From the NCBI GenBank assembly GCA_037042915.1, contig CM073201.1, positions 1,984,001 to 2,048,000 of the forward strand: 64,000 bases of DNA, given 5' to 3'. Position numbers and translations under genes: made by a program. Numbering within the stretch: the first letter of the stretch is position 1; each line of letters opens with the position of its first letter. Origin of the DNA: Auricularia sp. M13 (taxonomy: Eukaryota > Basidiomycota > Agaricomycetes > Auriculariales > Auriculariaceae). The notes below the pieces were generated by a model. That model ran no database searches and was not told the origin of the DNA. It was given only the letters and a program-made list of their open reading frames with translations. Shown here piece by piece: positions 1 through 10,870 of the stretch.

Positions 1-1298
1 AGACAGAACTACAGTAGTCCAGTCCTTCATAACTCCTTCGTCCGCTTTGCAAGTTGCATTTCTCATGCTCAATTTCTCGATAAACATCCAAATGGCCAAG
101 GAGCCCGCAGACATCGGGCCGAGGTAAGTGAAGCTACTCTTGCTCATTGAGTTACTCTTGAGGGTCCAGTGCATACCTACAAGGGCCACACATCGGCTGA
201 CGGTAGAAGGGTTAGGGCGGAAAGCATGGAAAGGGCGTCTCCATGCATCGTATGAGTGATAATGGTGCTGGTAGGTTTCCCAGACAACTTGCAATGAAAT
301 CAAAGTACCCAGCACGTCAACGAGCTTGAAGATGCGGGCGCCTTTGCACTGTCCAAGCAGTCGCACAGGGTAGCGCACGCCTCCGGCTCACACGCCCATC
401 GCAGCCATGGCATCTTAAGCCATCGAAATAGAACTCTATGTGCAGTCAATGCCAACGACACCCTTCAACAACATCGTGCAGGACTCAATTTACAAGGACT
501 CTGAGAAGAGCTTTGTACGATTGATGAATCTCGCAAGGTCAGTGGTGCTAGTCGCTGTGTCGAGTGCAGATATAGACAGGTCAGGCCAGAGCTGGAGAGC
601 CGAGGTCCAGGACTAAAGGCGTGAAGGTGGTTGGTGATGGCGAGTCGCATGGAAGAACGGGCAAAACGAGCGCGGTGGGCTGCGGACTGAGTGTGCCACT
701 GCCAGACGAGAGCGAAGTGATGAAGCTCAAGCACGACAAGCACACCGAAAAGCATTTGAGAGCGCGATTTTCATCTGAATCAGGGGCGGGTAGTAAATGC
801 TGATGCATGAGCGAGACGGCCGCAATCGTGGAGGTCGGTGTCCAAGTGCGACTGCACCCGTTGGCGCTTTGTCGGACCGAAGAACCGCAACTTTCCGCGG
901 ATTATGCCCTTAAACGGCCAACTTTCCGTGGAAAATTGCCATAGAAGGAAGGTGCAGCAGGAGGAACGTTTCGTATCAAATTTAGGGTAAGGCCGTGCTG
1001 CGCGCACGGGTGTCCTGAACCCTCCCTTACGGCGAGCCTAATACAGCGAACAGATCCGATGTCTTTAAGGTCTGGGAGTCGGAGTCAAAGGTGTCGCGAT
1101 CGAAAAGTAGTGTAATTCCGAAGATGAAAGTAACTAAGACCGCAGCGGCGAAAGGAACTATATACAATCCACTCCGCTGTAAAATTCCCAAGCGGGCAAA
1201 ATTCACGGAGTGGCGATGTGTACAAAACGAGCGCTGGGATTGTATTCAGCAAATGAAGATATGGTCATGACACTGTACTCACAGCAACGGTAAGAGCT
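1..1298. other. No supportable gene at left edge
   Basis: Only short open frames are present and none resembles a known protein or keeps an exon-intron pattern. A short ATG exon at about 103-142 followed by a GTAAGT donor could be the first exon of a small gene. The downstream frame closes after about 25 codons and I recognise nothing in it, so I do not call it. Confidence 0.5.
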
Positions 1299-1871
1299 TT
1301 AGAACGAAAGCTCAATCTCCTCGTTGGCGGAAGTGCTCGCCTTTGCGACCTCGGGGAGACTGTCGCCGAGGAGCGCAATCCAATTGAGGTTGAAGTTGGC
1401 AATCCACTCAGTATAAACCGTCTTCTTGCCGTCCTTGTGCTTGTGATAGCGATGAACAGTCGCATCGACCAAAACGAGGTCGCCGTTCTTGAGATTCTCG
1501 GGCGCAATGAAGCTCATCTTTGATCGAGGAAGCTCCAGACCTTTTGTTGTGTCGTAGATCTCCGAGAACGTCTCGGCCTACGAGGAGATGGGATTATGGA
1601 CGCCAGGAACAAGTAGTGTATAGCACTTACTACAACCCTTGTCTCGCCAGGCCGTCGCACCATCGTCCATTTGGAGAAGCGCAAATCGTCGTAATACACA
1701 GTAGCTACGGCAGTGCACAGATTTAGCGACACGGCAGACTATTAGTAGTAATTGTTACTCACATTCACGATCTTTCGTAAAACGCTTGATAATCTTGTTC
1801 GCTACTAGCACTGAGAGAAGACGTGGGAATGGAAGGGGCAGCCATACGTAATCGGTCAAGGTAGAAGTCAC
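1299..1871 (-). CDS. Small protein of unknown function, start codon unresolved
   Basis: Three exons join cleanly on the minus strand. The first ends in KRFTKDRE at a GTGAGT donor, the second reads TVYYDDLRFSKWTMVRRPGE and ends at GTAAGT, and the third runs from AETFSEIYDTTKGLELPRS to the stop at 1299 and contains SFIAPENLKNGDLVLVDAT. The product is about 150 residues and has the look of a conserved single-domain protein, but I cannot assign a family. The frame of exon 1 has no ATG. It is open upstream through LTDYVWLPLPFPRLL and the best-placed start would be a GTG at 1869-1871, about 40 bases below a TATA box. An ATG at 1845 is in another frame and runs into a stop. The gene may have lost its ATG, start from a near-cognate codon, or have an unseen first exon. 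Confidence 0.6.
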
Positions 1872-1908
1872 GGTGGGACGGGGGTGTAGAGAAACGGGTT
1901 GTTCCTGA

Positions 1909-1916
1909 TATTTATA
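1909..1916 (-). promoter_or_regulatory. TATA box
   Basis: TATAAATA read on the minus strand, about 40 bases before the first codons of the small gene ending at 1299. Spacing fits a core promoter for it. Confidence 0.5.
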
Positions 1917-2456
1917 GCGAAGACAAGGACGGGAGATGAATCATGTTGTGAATGAGCGGCGCTACGACCAGAGGTTGGACCAGACTTGAAGAATATAGAG
2001 GAGCAGTGCGCTCGAACACTGCGCTCAGATTGCAACAATGCAGGTACGTTAAGCATATTATGATGGATGCCAGAGCGTAGCGTATGCGGGCCGAAATACT
2101 GAACGGTTGCGTATGCGCAGTAGTAAGACAGACAGGATGGGGAGCTCGGACGAAAAGAAGCCAACAACGAACCAAGAAGCGGATTGCCCATAAGGAGGGA
2201 GTGGGGATCGACGAACATGAAATAGAGTGTGCGAGTCAGCGCAAAGCGCATCGTTGCTACAACGGTCATAGCGGAAAGAAGTTACCAAAAGCGGACATTA
2301 AAATTTCAAAGTCAACGTTTCGGGAAAATCCGCAGGAATGAATTGAGAGACCTGAACTAGGGTTCAGGAATAGTTTTCTATTGCGGATTCCGGCATCGAA
2401 CGCTAAGACCTACTACCAAGGTAGCAGGAATGAACACAACGGACGAGCGGTATGTA
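1917..2456. other. Intergenic, nothing recognised
   Basis: Short frames on both strands lack recognisable motifs. The stretch separates the small minus-strand gene from the MITE. Confidence 0.5.
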
Positions 2457-2634
2457 CAGTCGACTCCCTCGTAACCGATAGGTTTTGGTTCCACCCAAAA
2501 CCTATGGGTTATTGCGGGTATGGGTTAAGAGGATGGGAATTTGTATATAAATCTCGATTCGGGAGACGGCCAAAGGCCACGGCTGAGTATGGGTTAACGG
2601 TTATGAGGACTATGGGTTACGAGGGAGTCGACTG
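2457..2634. mobile_element. Tc1/mariner (pogo/Fot1-like) MITE, 178 bp
   Basis: The element is bounded by perfect 20-bp terminal inverted repeats, CAGTCGACTCCCTCGTAACC at 2457-2476 and its reverse complement at 2615-2634, and each outer end is flanked by the dinucleotide TA (2455-2456 and 2635-2636). A TA target duplication together with TIRs starting CAGT is the signature of the Tc1/mariner superfamily. The 178-bp body cannot encode a transposase, so it is a non-autonomous copy. Inside are an 11-bp hairpin (2478-2505) and several copies of TATGGGTTA. The perfect TIRs suggest fairly recent insertion. The open frame crossing it (about 2381-2677) is an accident of the repeats. Confidence 0.85.
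2478..2505. repeat. Hairpin inside the MITE
   Basis: ATAGGTTTTGG (2478-2488) and its exact complement CCAAAACCTAT (2495-2505) are separated by six bases. The arms lie just inside the left TIR, giving the element a nested stem. Confidence 0.8.
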
Positions 2635-2972
2635 TAGTGTCTACAAGCTTTGGATCCAGAGACTCAGCAAGCGCTGAGACTCGTTGAACTTGGACAATCG
2701 ATACAAATTAGATCTTGAATTTGCCGGTGTTGTAGGCCAAGCTCGTTAAAACACTTGTTTATGGCGACTCCCATGTTACGTTTGAGGGTACTGTATTTCC
2801 CTTGGGCGGAGCGCTGGTGTTGTTCATGCAGCATAAATGCGATTTTCTTCGTAGATAGGACGGCAATAAGTATTGGAGAGTATCGTTTGACGGGATAACA
2901 GGGAGGGCGTATTCATACTTTAAATGCAGCTTTCATCCGTAGGAACCTCGTTGGGGTGAGTGTGCTAGACAA

Positions 2973-3045
2973 GGCCGTAGCGGGAGTCGAACCCGGGGCC
3001 GCCAGGGGACATGGTCAGACGCGTTAGCCAAGTAAGCCGGATCAG
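2973..3045 (-). pseudogene. Decayed tRNA (3' half preserved)
   Basis: Read on the minus strand, the T-arm region (CGGG, TTCGACT loop, CCCG) followed by TACGGCC is tRNA-like, and a D-arm-like TTGGCTAACGCG lies upstream. The 5' strand of the acceptor stem does not pair with TACGGCC, one T-stem pair is C:C, and the anticodon arm around TGACCATGTCC does not close. No anticodon can be assigned. I read this as a tRNA pseudogene or tRNA-derived remnant. Confidence 0.45.
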
Positions 3046-3206
3046 CGTGGAAACGTTGGCGCCATTTTGACCCGGGAGAGACCTTTCAAGCAAGGTGACT
3101 CCGGTTTCCCACACTTGATTTCTCGCCAACGGTCACCTTCCCAGCCTTCGTCTCGCCCGGCCAACGGTTTCACCCCTCCTCGGTTTAGGACACCCAATCC
3201 CACACA

Positions 3207-6200
3207 ATGGCAGCGCTTACAGCAGCAGAGCTTCAGGTGCGTCCGTGCCAGCCGGCGCGGCCACGTATGCTGGCTTGCTCATTGCGCGCGTTGCCCCCGT
3301 AGCGTCGGCGCCAGGAGCTCGAAGGAGCCCCCGACCCCTTCCCCTCCCTGCCCGGCGCGGAACCCGTTGCTCGCCCTGTCGCTCACAAGCAGGTCTCGAC
3401 GCCGACGGCTAAGCTTGATACGGACGACTCGCAGGCGTTTCCCGCGCTCGCGCCCGCTCCCAAGGCTACCCCCGCGCCAGCCAAGGCTCCCGCCCCGGGC
3501 TGGGGCGCGGGCCCGCGCATCACGCCACCGGTCTCGCGTCTCGTCACGGACACCTTCGAGCTCGACGTCGTCGACCTGAGCATCGCCGGCAAGGACGGCA
3601 AACGCGCAGCTTCGCTCTCCGAAGTTCTCCGCAATGTCAACGCCAAGTTCAAGGTCAAGACGGAGGCTTCCCAGCAGCCCAACGGTTACACGCTCTTCAC
3701 CCTCAAGGGCGACTCGCAGAAGGACCTCGACAAGGCCAGGAAGCAGCTCATTGCTCTCCTCAGCCCTCAGGTTCGTCTCTCGCTTTCCTGCGTAAGGGAT
3801 ACTATGCTGAACTACGGCCAGGTCGAACTCAAGGTAAACGCACCCGTCTCGACCATTGCGGCCATCATCGGTCCCAAAGGTGCGTTGGAGCCAAGAATCA
3901 CTCTCACTATTCAGCTGCACCTAATGGCGCAATTCGTTACCGTAAGGTGCTTTCCTCAAGACCATCCGCGACGAAACTGGCGCTAAGATTGATATCCCGC
4001 GTCGCGACGCTGCGGCCATCCCTAACGGAAAGCCTGCGACTGGCAAGGACGACGACGACGACGAGCAGGAGGAGGAGACTGTCCAGATCACTATCACTGC
4101 CGCCGGCGTAGGCGCGCGCGAGGCTAAGAGGCTCATCGAAGAGGTCATCAGCGTCCGCACGTCCAAGACTACGCAGCGCGTTCGTGACGTCCCGGCGCAC
4201 ATCCTGCCCTTCATCGCCGCTCGCAAGGCCGACTTTGAGTCGCTTGCTACCGAGGTCACGGTCACCATCAACGGAAACGACGTTCACGTCGCCGGTCACC
4301 GCGAGGCCGTCGCAACCGTCGTCGAAGCGATCAAGGCTGGCATTGAAGACCTGAAGGCAAACCTTATGACCATCAAGATGCCTCTGCCCAGGAGGCAGCA
4401 CCGTCTGCTCACCGGAAAGGCGGCTGAAGAAATTTTGAACAAGTCCAAGTGTTCCGTCCAGCTTCCCTCGGCTGACGCGGACACCGACGAAATTTCCCTC
4501 TGGGCTCGTGCGGCTGATCTCCCTGGCGCACTGGCAGCCGTTCAACAGGTAAATTGTGCCCTGGCGGTCAGGGCAGTGTACTCACTAGACTTTAGGCAGC
4601 GGCTTCGCAGTATGTTCAGTCATTCAACATCCCCGGCAAACACGCACAGGCCCTCCAGATCTTCCACTACCTTTCCCGTACAGGCTTCTCGAAGACGGTC
4701 ACTGCGGTACACCCCGGTGTCAGCCTGCACGCGCCGACGCAGAAGGAATTGGCCAAGGACCCCATCGCGATCGACATCGTAGGCGAAAAGGCCAGCGCGG
4801 ACGCCGCGGCCAAGCAGCTTGCGGACATCTGCGCCAAGCTCGTCGGTGCGACGCGCGAGGTTGAGATCGACTGGCTCGTGCATCGTGCGGTCTCTGGCAA
4901 GTACGGCAAGAAGATTAAGGCTTTCCACGACGCGCAGCATGTCGCTGTCTTCTGGCCACCCGAATCGTTGGAGAGCAACAAGGTACTCATCGTCTATGAC
5001 CCCAACGCGGACCCCAAGGACCGGAACGCGAACCTGGACGAGGTCGAGAAGGAGCTGCTCAAGTACGCAAAGGACGTCGCCGATGTTAAGACCGAAGTCA
5101 TCTCGGTCGATGCGAAGTGGCACCCGGCTATCTTAGGCAAGAACGGAACGACTCTCAATGCGTGAGTATCGACGCTGTTGGCAGGCGCCCTTGCTCACCA
5201 GATTCGGCAGTCTTATCGGCGCGGACTCCACGCTCGCCATCAAGCTGGGCAAGGACGCGAGCAGGCTCCTGAAGCCCGGTCAAGAGGCCACTCCGGACAC
5301 CATTGCCGTTCGTGGTGTGGCATCCGACGTGACTCGCGCTGTCCAGGACATCCATCGTATCGTCGAAAGCGCCAAGAACGACGAGATCGATAATGGTTAT
5401 GTGAGTGGTGTACCGCAGCAAAAGTTCGTCTGTGTTAATCGATATCGTTGTAGACGGTTGAGTTCCATATTCCTCGTGAATATGTTGGACGTATTGTCGG
5501 TGCGCAAGGACAGGCCGTCAACAAGCTCCGCGACTCTCTTGGTATCGAGGTCGACTTTACCGACGAGGACGAAAAGGAAAAGGACAAGGACAACAGCGTC
5601 AAGAAGAAGAAGACCATCCCGCCAGCCGCGAAGGCCCGCGTTACGCTGAAGGGCCGTAAGGAGAACGTTGAGGAGGCCAAGCGACGCATCCTCGCCCAGG
5701 TCGAGCGCCTTGCGGACGAGACGGCTGAAATCCTCAAGATTCCCCGCCAGTACCACGCGTCGCTCATTGGCCGTGGCGCGAAGTACGTTGTTCGTCTGGA
5801 GGAGAAGTACGGTGTCAAGATCACGTTCCCCCGCGAGTCGGACGAGAACGGCGAGGGCAAGACGCGCGAGCAACTCAAGTCGGATGAGGTTCTGGTCAAG
5901 GGTGGCAGAAAGGGCGTCGCTGATGCGAAGAAGGAGCTTATGGATGTGAGTTGTCACCGGTGGCCGTGGTGGTAGAAGGGCTAATGCTTTTACAGGCAGT
6001 CGAATACGAGAAGGAGCAGAACAACTCTCTCAAGTTCACAGTACCTACCCGCTCTGTGCCTCGTATCCTCGGCAAGGCTGGGTCGCAGATCAACGATATC
6101 AAGGACGCAACGGGCGCTCAGATTGACATCGACAAAGGCGAGGACAACGCCGTCACTAATGTCACTGTGCGCGGCTCCAAGACTGCCATCGCCGAAGCCA

Positions 6201-7502
6201 AGGCTGCCATTCTCCGCATCGCGAGCGAGGTCGACGATGAGGTTACGGAGACCATCAAGATTGAGAGCCGTTTCCACCGCAGCATTATCGGCGCTCGTGG
6301 CCAAGGCTTGAAGGATCTCATTGTGAAGTGTGGTGGTCCGACCGACCCGAAGGCTCAGGCTGGTTTGGCTCATTTGTACGTCACAAAGTATGAACGCACC
6401 CAAATTTGCTCACCGTATTCTAGCCCCCGTCAAGGCGAGACGTCGGACGACGTGACACTGCGCGGTCCGAAGGCCATTGTTGCCAAGCTGAAGGTCGAAC
6501 TGGAGAAGATCGCCGCAGACATGCGTGACCGCGTTGTCCTGGGTGTCTCCATCCCTGCACCACAGCACCGCGCGCTCATTGGACGTGGAGGGCAGACTCT
6601 TACTGCCCTCCAGGAGAAGCATGGTGTCCAGGTGCAATTCCCTGGCTCTCGCTCTTATGGCATGGTCGGCGAGCCAGACAACTTGTCCGAGCTCGCAGAC
6701 GTCGAGGCTGGGGACTTGGTCAAGGTCAGCGGCCGCAAGAAAGGTTGCGAGGCGGCAATTAAGGAGATGCTTGTGCGTGCATTGAGTCTCAGAGCGTCTC
6801 TTGGCATTAAGCAGCGTTGCAGAGCCATGTCAAGGCGGCGCCTTCTGGTGACAAGCAGGCCTCGAACGGACATGCCAATGGCCCTCTCATCGAGGAGACG
6901 GTCGAGGTTCCCGTCAAGTATCACCATGCTATCAGCCAGGGAGGCAATTTCTTCAGAGGTCTGAGGAGCTATGGCGTGAATGTCGACCACTCCGTTACGC
7001 CGCCGAAGCCGACCCCTCCTCGTCCTTCTGGCAATGGCAATTCTCAGGCTCGTATTGACGATGCCGAGGGCGATGCCACTGGCAGCGAGATTAAGTGGGA
7101 GATTGGCCCGAACTACGCTGGCGCGGACGACACCGTCGCTACCTGGACGCTCAAAGCGCGCGACCAGGCGGGACTGGACCGCGCGAAAAAGGCTGTCGAG
7201 GACGCGATCAAGCATACCGAGCAGGCTTCGCACGTCGGCTTCCTTACTGTCACCGACAGGTCGGCGTTCCCGCGCATCGTTGGCTCCAAGGGCGCCAACG
7301 TCGCCCGCCTGCGCGCCGAGACGGGCGCTGAGATCACCGTTGGCCGTGACGATAATATTATCACTCTAGTTGGTGCGTCGAATTTCCTCCCTCTTCTTAT
7401 CCAATTCCTAACCTGCGTGTTGTAGGTTCCGAATCGGCCGTCTTGGCCGCAAAAGACGCTATCCTTGAGATTGTGAACAGCAAGCCGCGTCCGCGTGCAT
7501 GA
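3207..7502 (+). CDS. SCP160: Vigilin/Scp160-type multi-KH RNA-binding protein
   Basis: About 1250 residues from roughly ten exons. The first exon is short (MAALTAAELQ) and followed by a GTGCGT intron. After a Pro/Ala-rich N-terminal tail come many KH-type modules with variants of the I-x-G-x-x-G loop: AAIIGPKG, GRIVGAQG, ASLIGRGAK, PRILGKAGS, RSIIGARGQG, RALIGRGGQ and, near the C-terminus, PRIVGSKGANV. Such arrays are typical of vigilin in animals and Scp160 in yeast, ER- and polysome-associated proteins that bind mRNAs and rRNA. Several central modules have degenerate GxxG loops, as in the family. The reading frame is continuous across all exons. The gene ends at TGA 7500-7502, tail to tail with U2SURP, about 290 bases away. 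Confidence 0.9.
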
Positions 7503-7791
7503 ATTACTTTGCTATCTACCACGCTGCTTTCGTCGCAGGTTCGTTAGTTGTTGGGAGGGTGGGGCAGGTCGGTCGAGGAGAGCAGCGGTAATATATAGGA
7601 TAGTACATGAGCTTGTCACAGTCGCAAACATCGCTTTCGTTGATTTCGTTCCAGTTCAATATGTGCCCACGAACACGCCAGGTGTGATAGGCGTCTGATG
7701 TGAGGCAAAGCGTATTGCCTGGCTATAATACAGAAATTTGACAAATGGTCAGTTACGGTTTATGCTAGAAAGCCAGTCCTGCAAACGAACT

Positions 7792-10789
7792 TCAGTCGCT
7801 CATGTCCATTGCCGATTCTTCATCAGAATCCGACGTCTTGTCTGGCACTGGAGCGCCATTGTCACCAGGCTTTGGTGGCGACGTTTCATCGGCCGGATTT
7901 GTTATCGGCGCGCCGTCCACATCATCTTCCATCATTGGCACGCCATCCACATCGTCGTCGGCAAGCGGAGCACCGTCAACATCGTCGTCGATAAGTGGTG
8001 CACCGTCAACGTCTTCGTCGACAAGCGGTGCACCATCAACATCGTCGTCGACAAGCGGCGCGCCGTCGACATCGTCGTCGACAAGCGGCGCACCGTCAAC
8101 ATCGTCCTCGACAAGGGCGCGCCGTCGAGATCATCATCCACCAACGGCGCGCCGTCCAGATCCTCATCCAGTGGTGTGCCGTCCAAGTCGTCCGCCCCAG
8201 CCAACGGCTCGCCGTCAATATCCTCGTTCATCGGCTCGCCGTCCACATCGTCCCTCTGCTCCCGGATGATTTCCGCCCCGGCGGGTTTGAACGCGGCGGC
8301 CTTGAACTTGGACGCAAACGCCGGTGCCTGCGGCGTGGGCTCCACGATGGGTGCATCCACCTGCACCTCCTTCGCGCTCCCATCCGCCGGCGCGCCGTCC
8401 AGCCGCGCGCGCAGCTCGGCCGTGAAGTCCGGCGGAAAGACGATCCAGTCCTCCCAGACGTCGATGACGGTGGTGATCTGTTTCTTGAACGTCTCGGCCG
8501 TGATGCGCCCAGGGAACGAGTGGTAAATCGTCGAGAGATGGTCGAAGACCAACCCAAGGCGTGCTTGGAACTCCTGCCGGAACTTCCATGCGAACGGGAC
8601 TGACGCCGCGCTATTGTGCAGGATGTCGCATATCAGGAAGAGACGGGCGACTTTACGCGGGACGGCTGTCGAGTCAACAAGCAGCGAGCTGACGATGATA
8701 TCTGCGATCTATGGGAATGCATGTCAGTATCTCATGTTTTTGGGTGGGCGAATTGCATACTTCGGCTGCCGCTTCGGCGTGGTCGAGGCTGAAGACCATA
8801 CAGCGTCCGATCTCACCGCGGAGGCCACTCAGCGCACGCAACATGACCTCAAAGCGCTTTCGTGCGAGCGGCCCGAGCCGTCCGCGATGGCCACCGTGTT
8901 CGCGTTCTGAGTCCTCCTGCGAATCTGTAGAGTACACCGAATGACTACCATCGTCATCAAACGCCTCGTGCGCCTGTTGGTCGGATTCCAGTAATCTACG
9001 AAACATCTTGTACAATGGACTCTGCTGGACATATTAGAGCATGCGCGCACAGAATAAGTTGGCCTTATCTGACCTTCTCGTCCCACAGAAACGCGAATTG
9101 CGGCTTGCCGGCCTCGCGTTCTCGAAGGGCAGCCTCAAATTGTTGGCCATGGTCCTTGATCATACCGACCACCATGCGCATGAAATCTTCCGTCTCTGCA
9201 TCCGCCTCAACAGGGCGCGGGGTTGGCGACCGGTCGCGCCACGAGCGGCGGCGTGGCGACCGGGAACGCGAGCGAGACCGATGTCTGCGCGAGCGAGAGT
9301 GCGAGCGGGAGCGTGAATGTCGTCGGGAGGACCTGGACCGCGAACGAGAGCGGCGACGCGGGGAACGGCTGCGACTTCTGTGGCTATGGCTGTGGTGCGC
9401 GCGACTGCGACTGTGTGAGGGCGAGCGGGATCGCGATCTCGACAGAGAATGAGAGCGCGAGCGTCTGTGGTGTCTTCCGCTCCCGCGACCGTCGCGTTCG
9501 CGACTGCGGCTCCGACTGCGCTCTCGCTCTCGTCTGTCTTGCCCATGTGCAGATCCTCCGCCCATTGCGCCTTTCACATCTGGTGGTAATGGAGTTATTA
9601 GCACCTTGTAGCCAGAAAACAGTATATGCTCACCATATGCCGCTTTACCAGCAATGGGAACAGCCTTGCTCCAGCCCACCCTCAATATACTGCCACCCCA
9701 GTCAAATCCGTCAAGTTCTCGCAGTGCATCCTCCGCGTCCTTCCGTTTCATAAAGCTCACGAAGCCGCTGAGTCCAGAGCTCTTGCTACGCCGCGAGGAT
9801 GTGATATCTGCACCGGGGCCTTGTCCGCCGTCGGTTCGCGGCCACATGATCTTGACAGAGCCCACGGGCCCGTGGCGCGAGAAAAAGTTGCCGAACGACG
9901 CCTCGGTGATGTGCATAGGCAAATTGGCGACAAAAAGGTTGGACGTCTATGTGCGGACGGTTAGCTCTGTAATGCGCGACGGAACGAAGAAACGTGCTTC
10001 GGGGTCCCCGCGGTCTCTGCTGCCGCTTTGAACTTCCATCGCTGTCGCACGCGTAAATGGACGAATGAGGCCGTACAGTGGGATGCATACCGGCTAGACT
10101 GCTAACTGATTTTCCTTGGACTATGCAATACAATGAGCGACAGCAACTTGCAGATGGTGCTCTGCGTACCTTCTGAGTGCCGCTTGAGACGCGCCTCGCG
10201 TTCAGCCTGATCCCTGAGAATGACAGTAAGAAGGTGTAGACTGAAGCGCGACAGCAAAACATGCCTCTTTATTTTTTCCAGGTAAGTGTCCATTGCACGT
10301 TTTCCTTTCGGTTTTGGTGCCGTGGTGGGCGGCGGCGTGAGCGACTATGGCGGGATATCAGTCTTGGTGAAAGTAATGCGAAATAGCACGCACATCGTCG
10401 TCAAACATGTCGCGTGCCGTCGGGCGGGAGTTCCTGGACGACGCGGAAGGCGCGTCTCCGGCCCTGACGAAGGCTGCCGGGGTCTTGGAGGTGTCGGCGT
10501 CGAACGCGCGCACATACTCGGCGTAGGCAAGGGCGGCCTCCTGCTCTTCCTGGGCGCGTTTTGCGTCTGCGGCCTCTTTCTCGCGCTCGCGCTTTGACTT
10601 TTTGTTGATGCCGTGGCTGAAGTGGGCGAGCTTGAGGCCCTCGATGTCTTTCTTGACCTGCAGCCGGTAAGTGCTGTGGTTATGCGGCTACGGGCGCGCA
10701 GGGGGCACGGGTCGCACAGGCAGGCTACTGTCATCGTCGTCGTCGGTGTTGAAGAACGCGGCCAGCTTGGCCTTGGACGAGCTTGCCAT
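7792..10789 (-). CDS. U2SURP: U2-associated SR140-like splicing factor (RRM, RS, SURP/CID)
   Basis: Minus-strand gene starting MASSSKAKLAAFFN at 10789. In order: an N-terminal Lys/Glu-rich stretch (KDIEGLKLAHFSHGINKKSK); an RRM whose first strand reads FVANLPMHITEASFGNFF; a long RS/HSRS region; a segment around AGKPQFAFLWDEK; a CID-like helical domain (LVDSTAVPRKVARLFLICDI); and an acidic C-terminus built of about a dozen DDVDGAPLV repeats ending SAMDMSD. This order matches U2SURP/SR140, a U2 snRNP-associated splicing factor; the human protein also has acidic DGxPL motifs near its end. One base appears to be missing at about 8115: in the uncorrected frame the last repeats become basic and stop at 7932, while the repeat frame runs on to 7792. 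It starts 81 bp from the divergent Gyp1 gene. Confidence 0.85.
7900..8260 (-). repeat. Coding repeat, about 30-bp units encoding DxDGxPL
   Basis: About a dozen near-identical units of roughly 30 bases, each encoding D-D-D-V/L-D-G-A/E/V-P-L/M-V, form the acidic end of U2SURP. Units at 7970-8110 are nearly identical, suggesting expansion by slippage or unequal exchange. One unit (8110-8120) reads acaagggcgc where its neighbours have acaagcggcgc, one base short. Confidence 0.85.
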
Positions 10790-10870
10790 TGCAGCCTGGG
10801 AGAGTGGGCCGGTCAAGCGATGTGGCTGCTGCTCAAAGTCCGCCCGCCGCTTGCACACGTACCCGTACCC

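Noticed and set aside
2381-2677. 98-codon open frame
   Set aside because: It runs through the MITE and its TATGGGTTA repeats, so it is unlikely to be a gene.
7738-8526. 262- and 202-codon plus-strand frames over the U2SURP tail
   Set aside because: They exist only because the 30-bp repeats are open in several frames; the minus-strand DxDGxPL frame matches the family.
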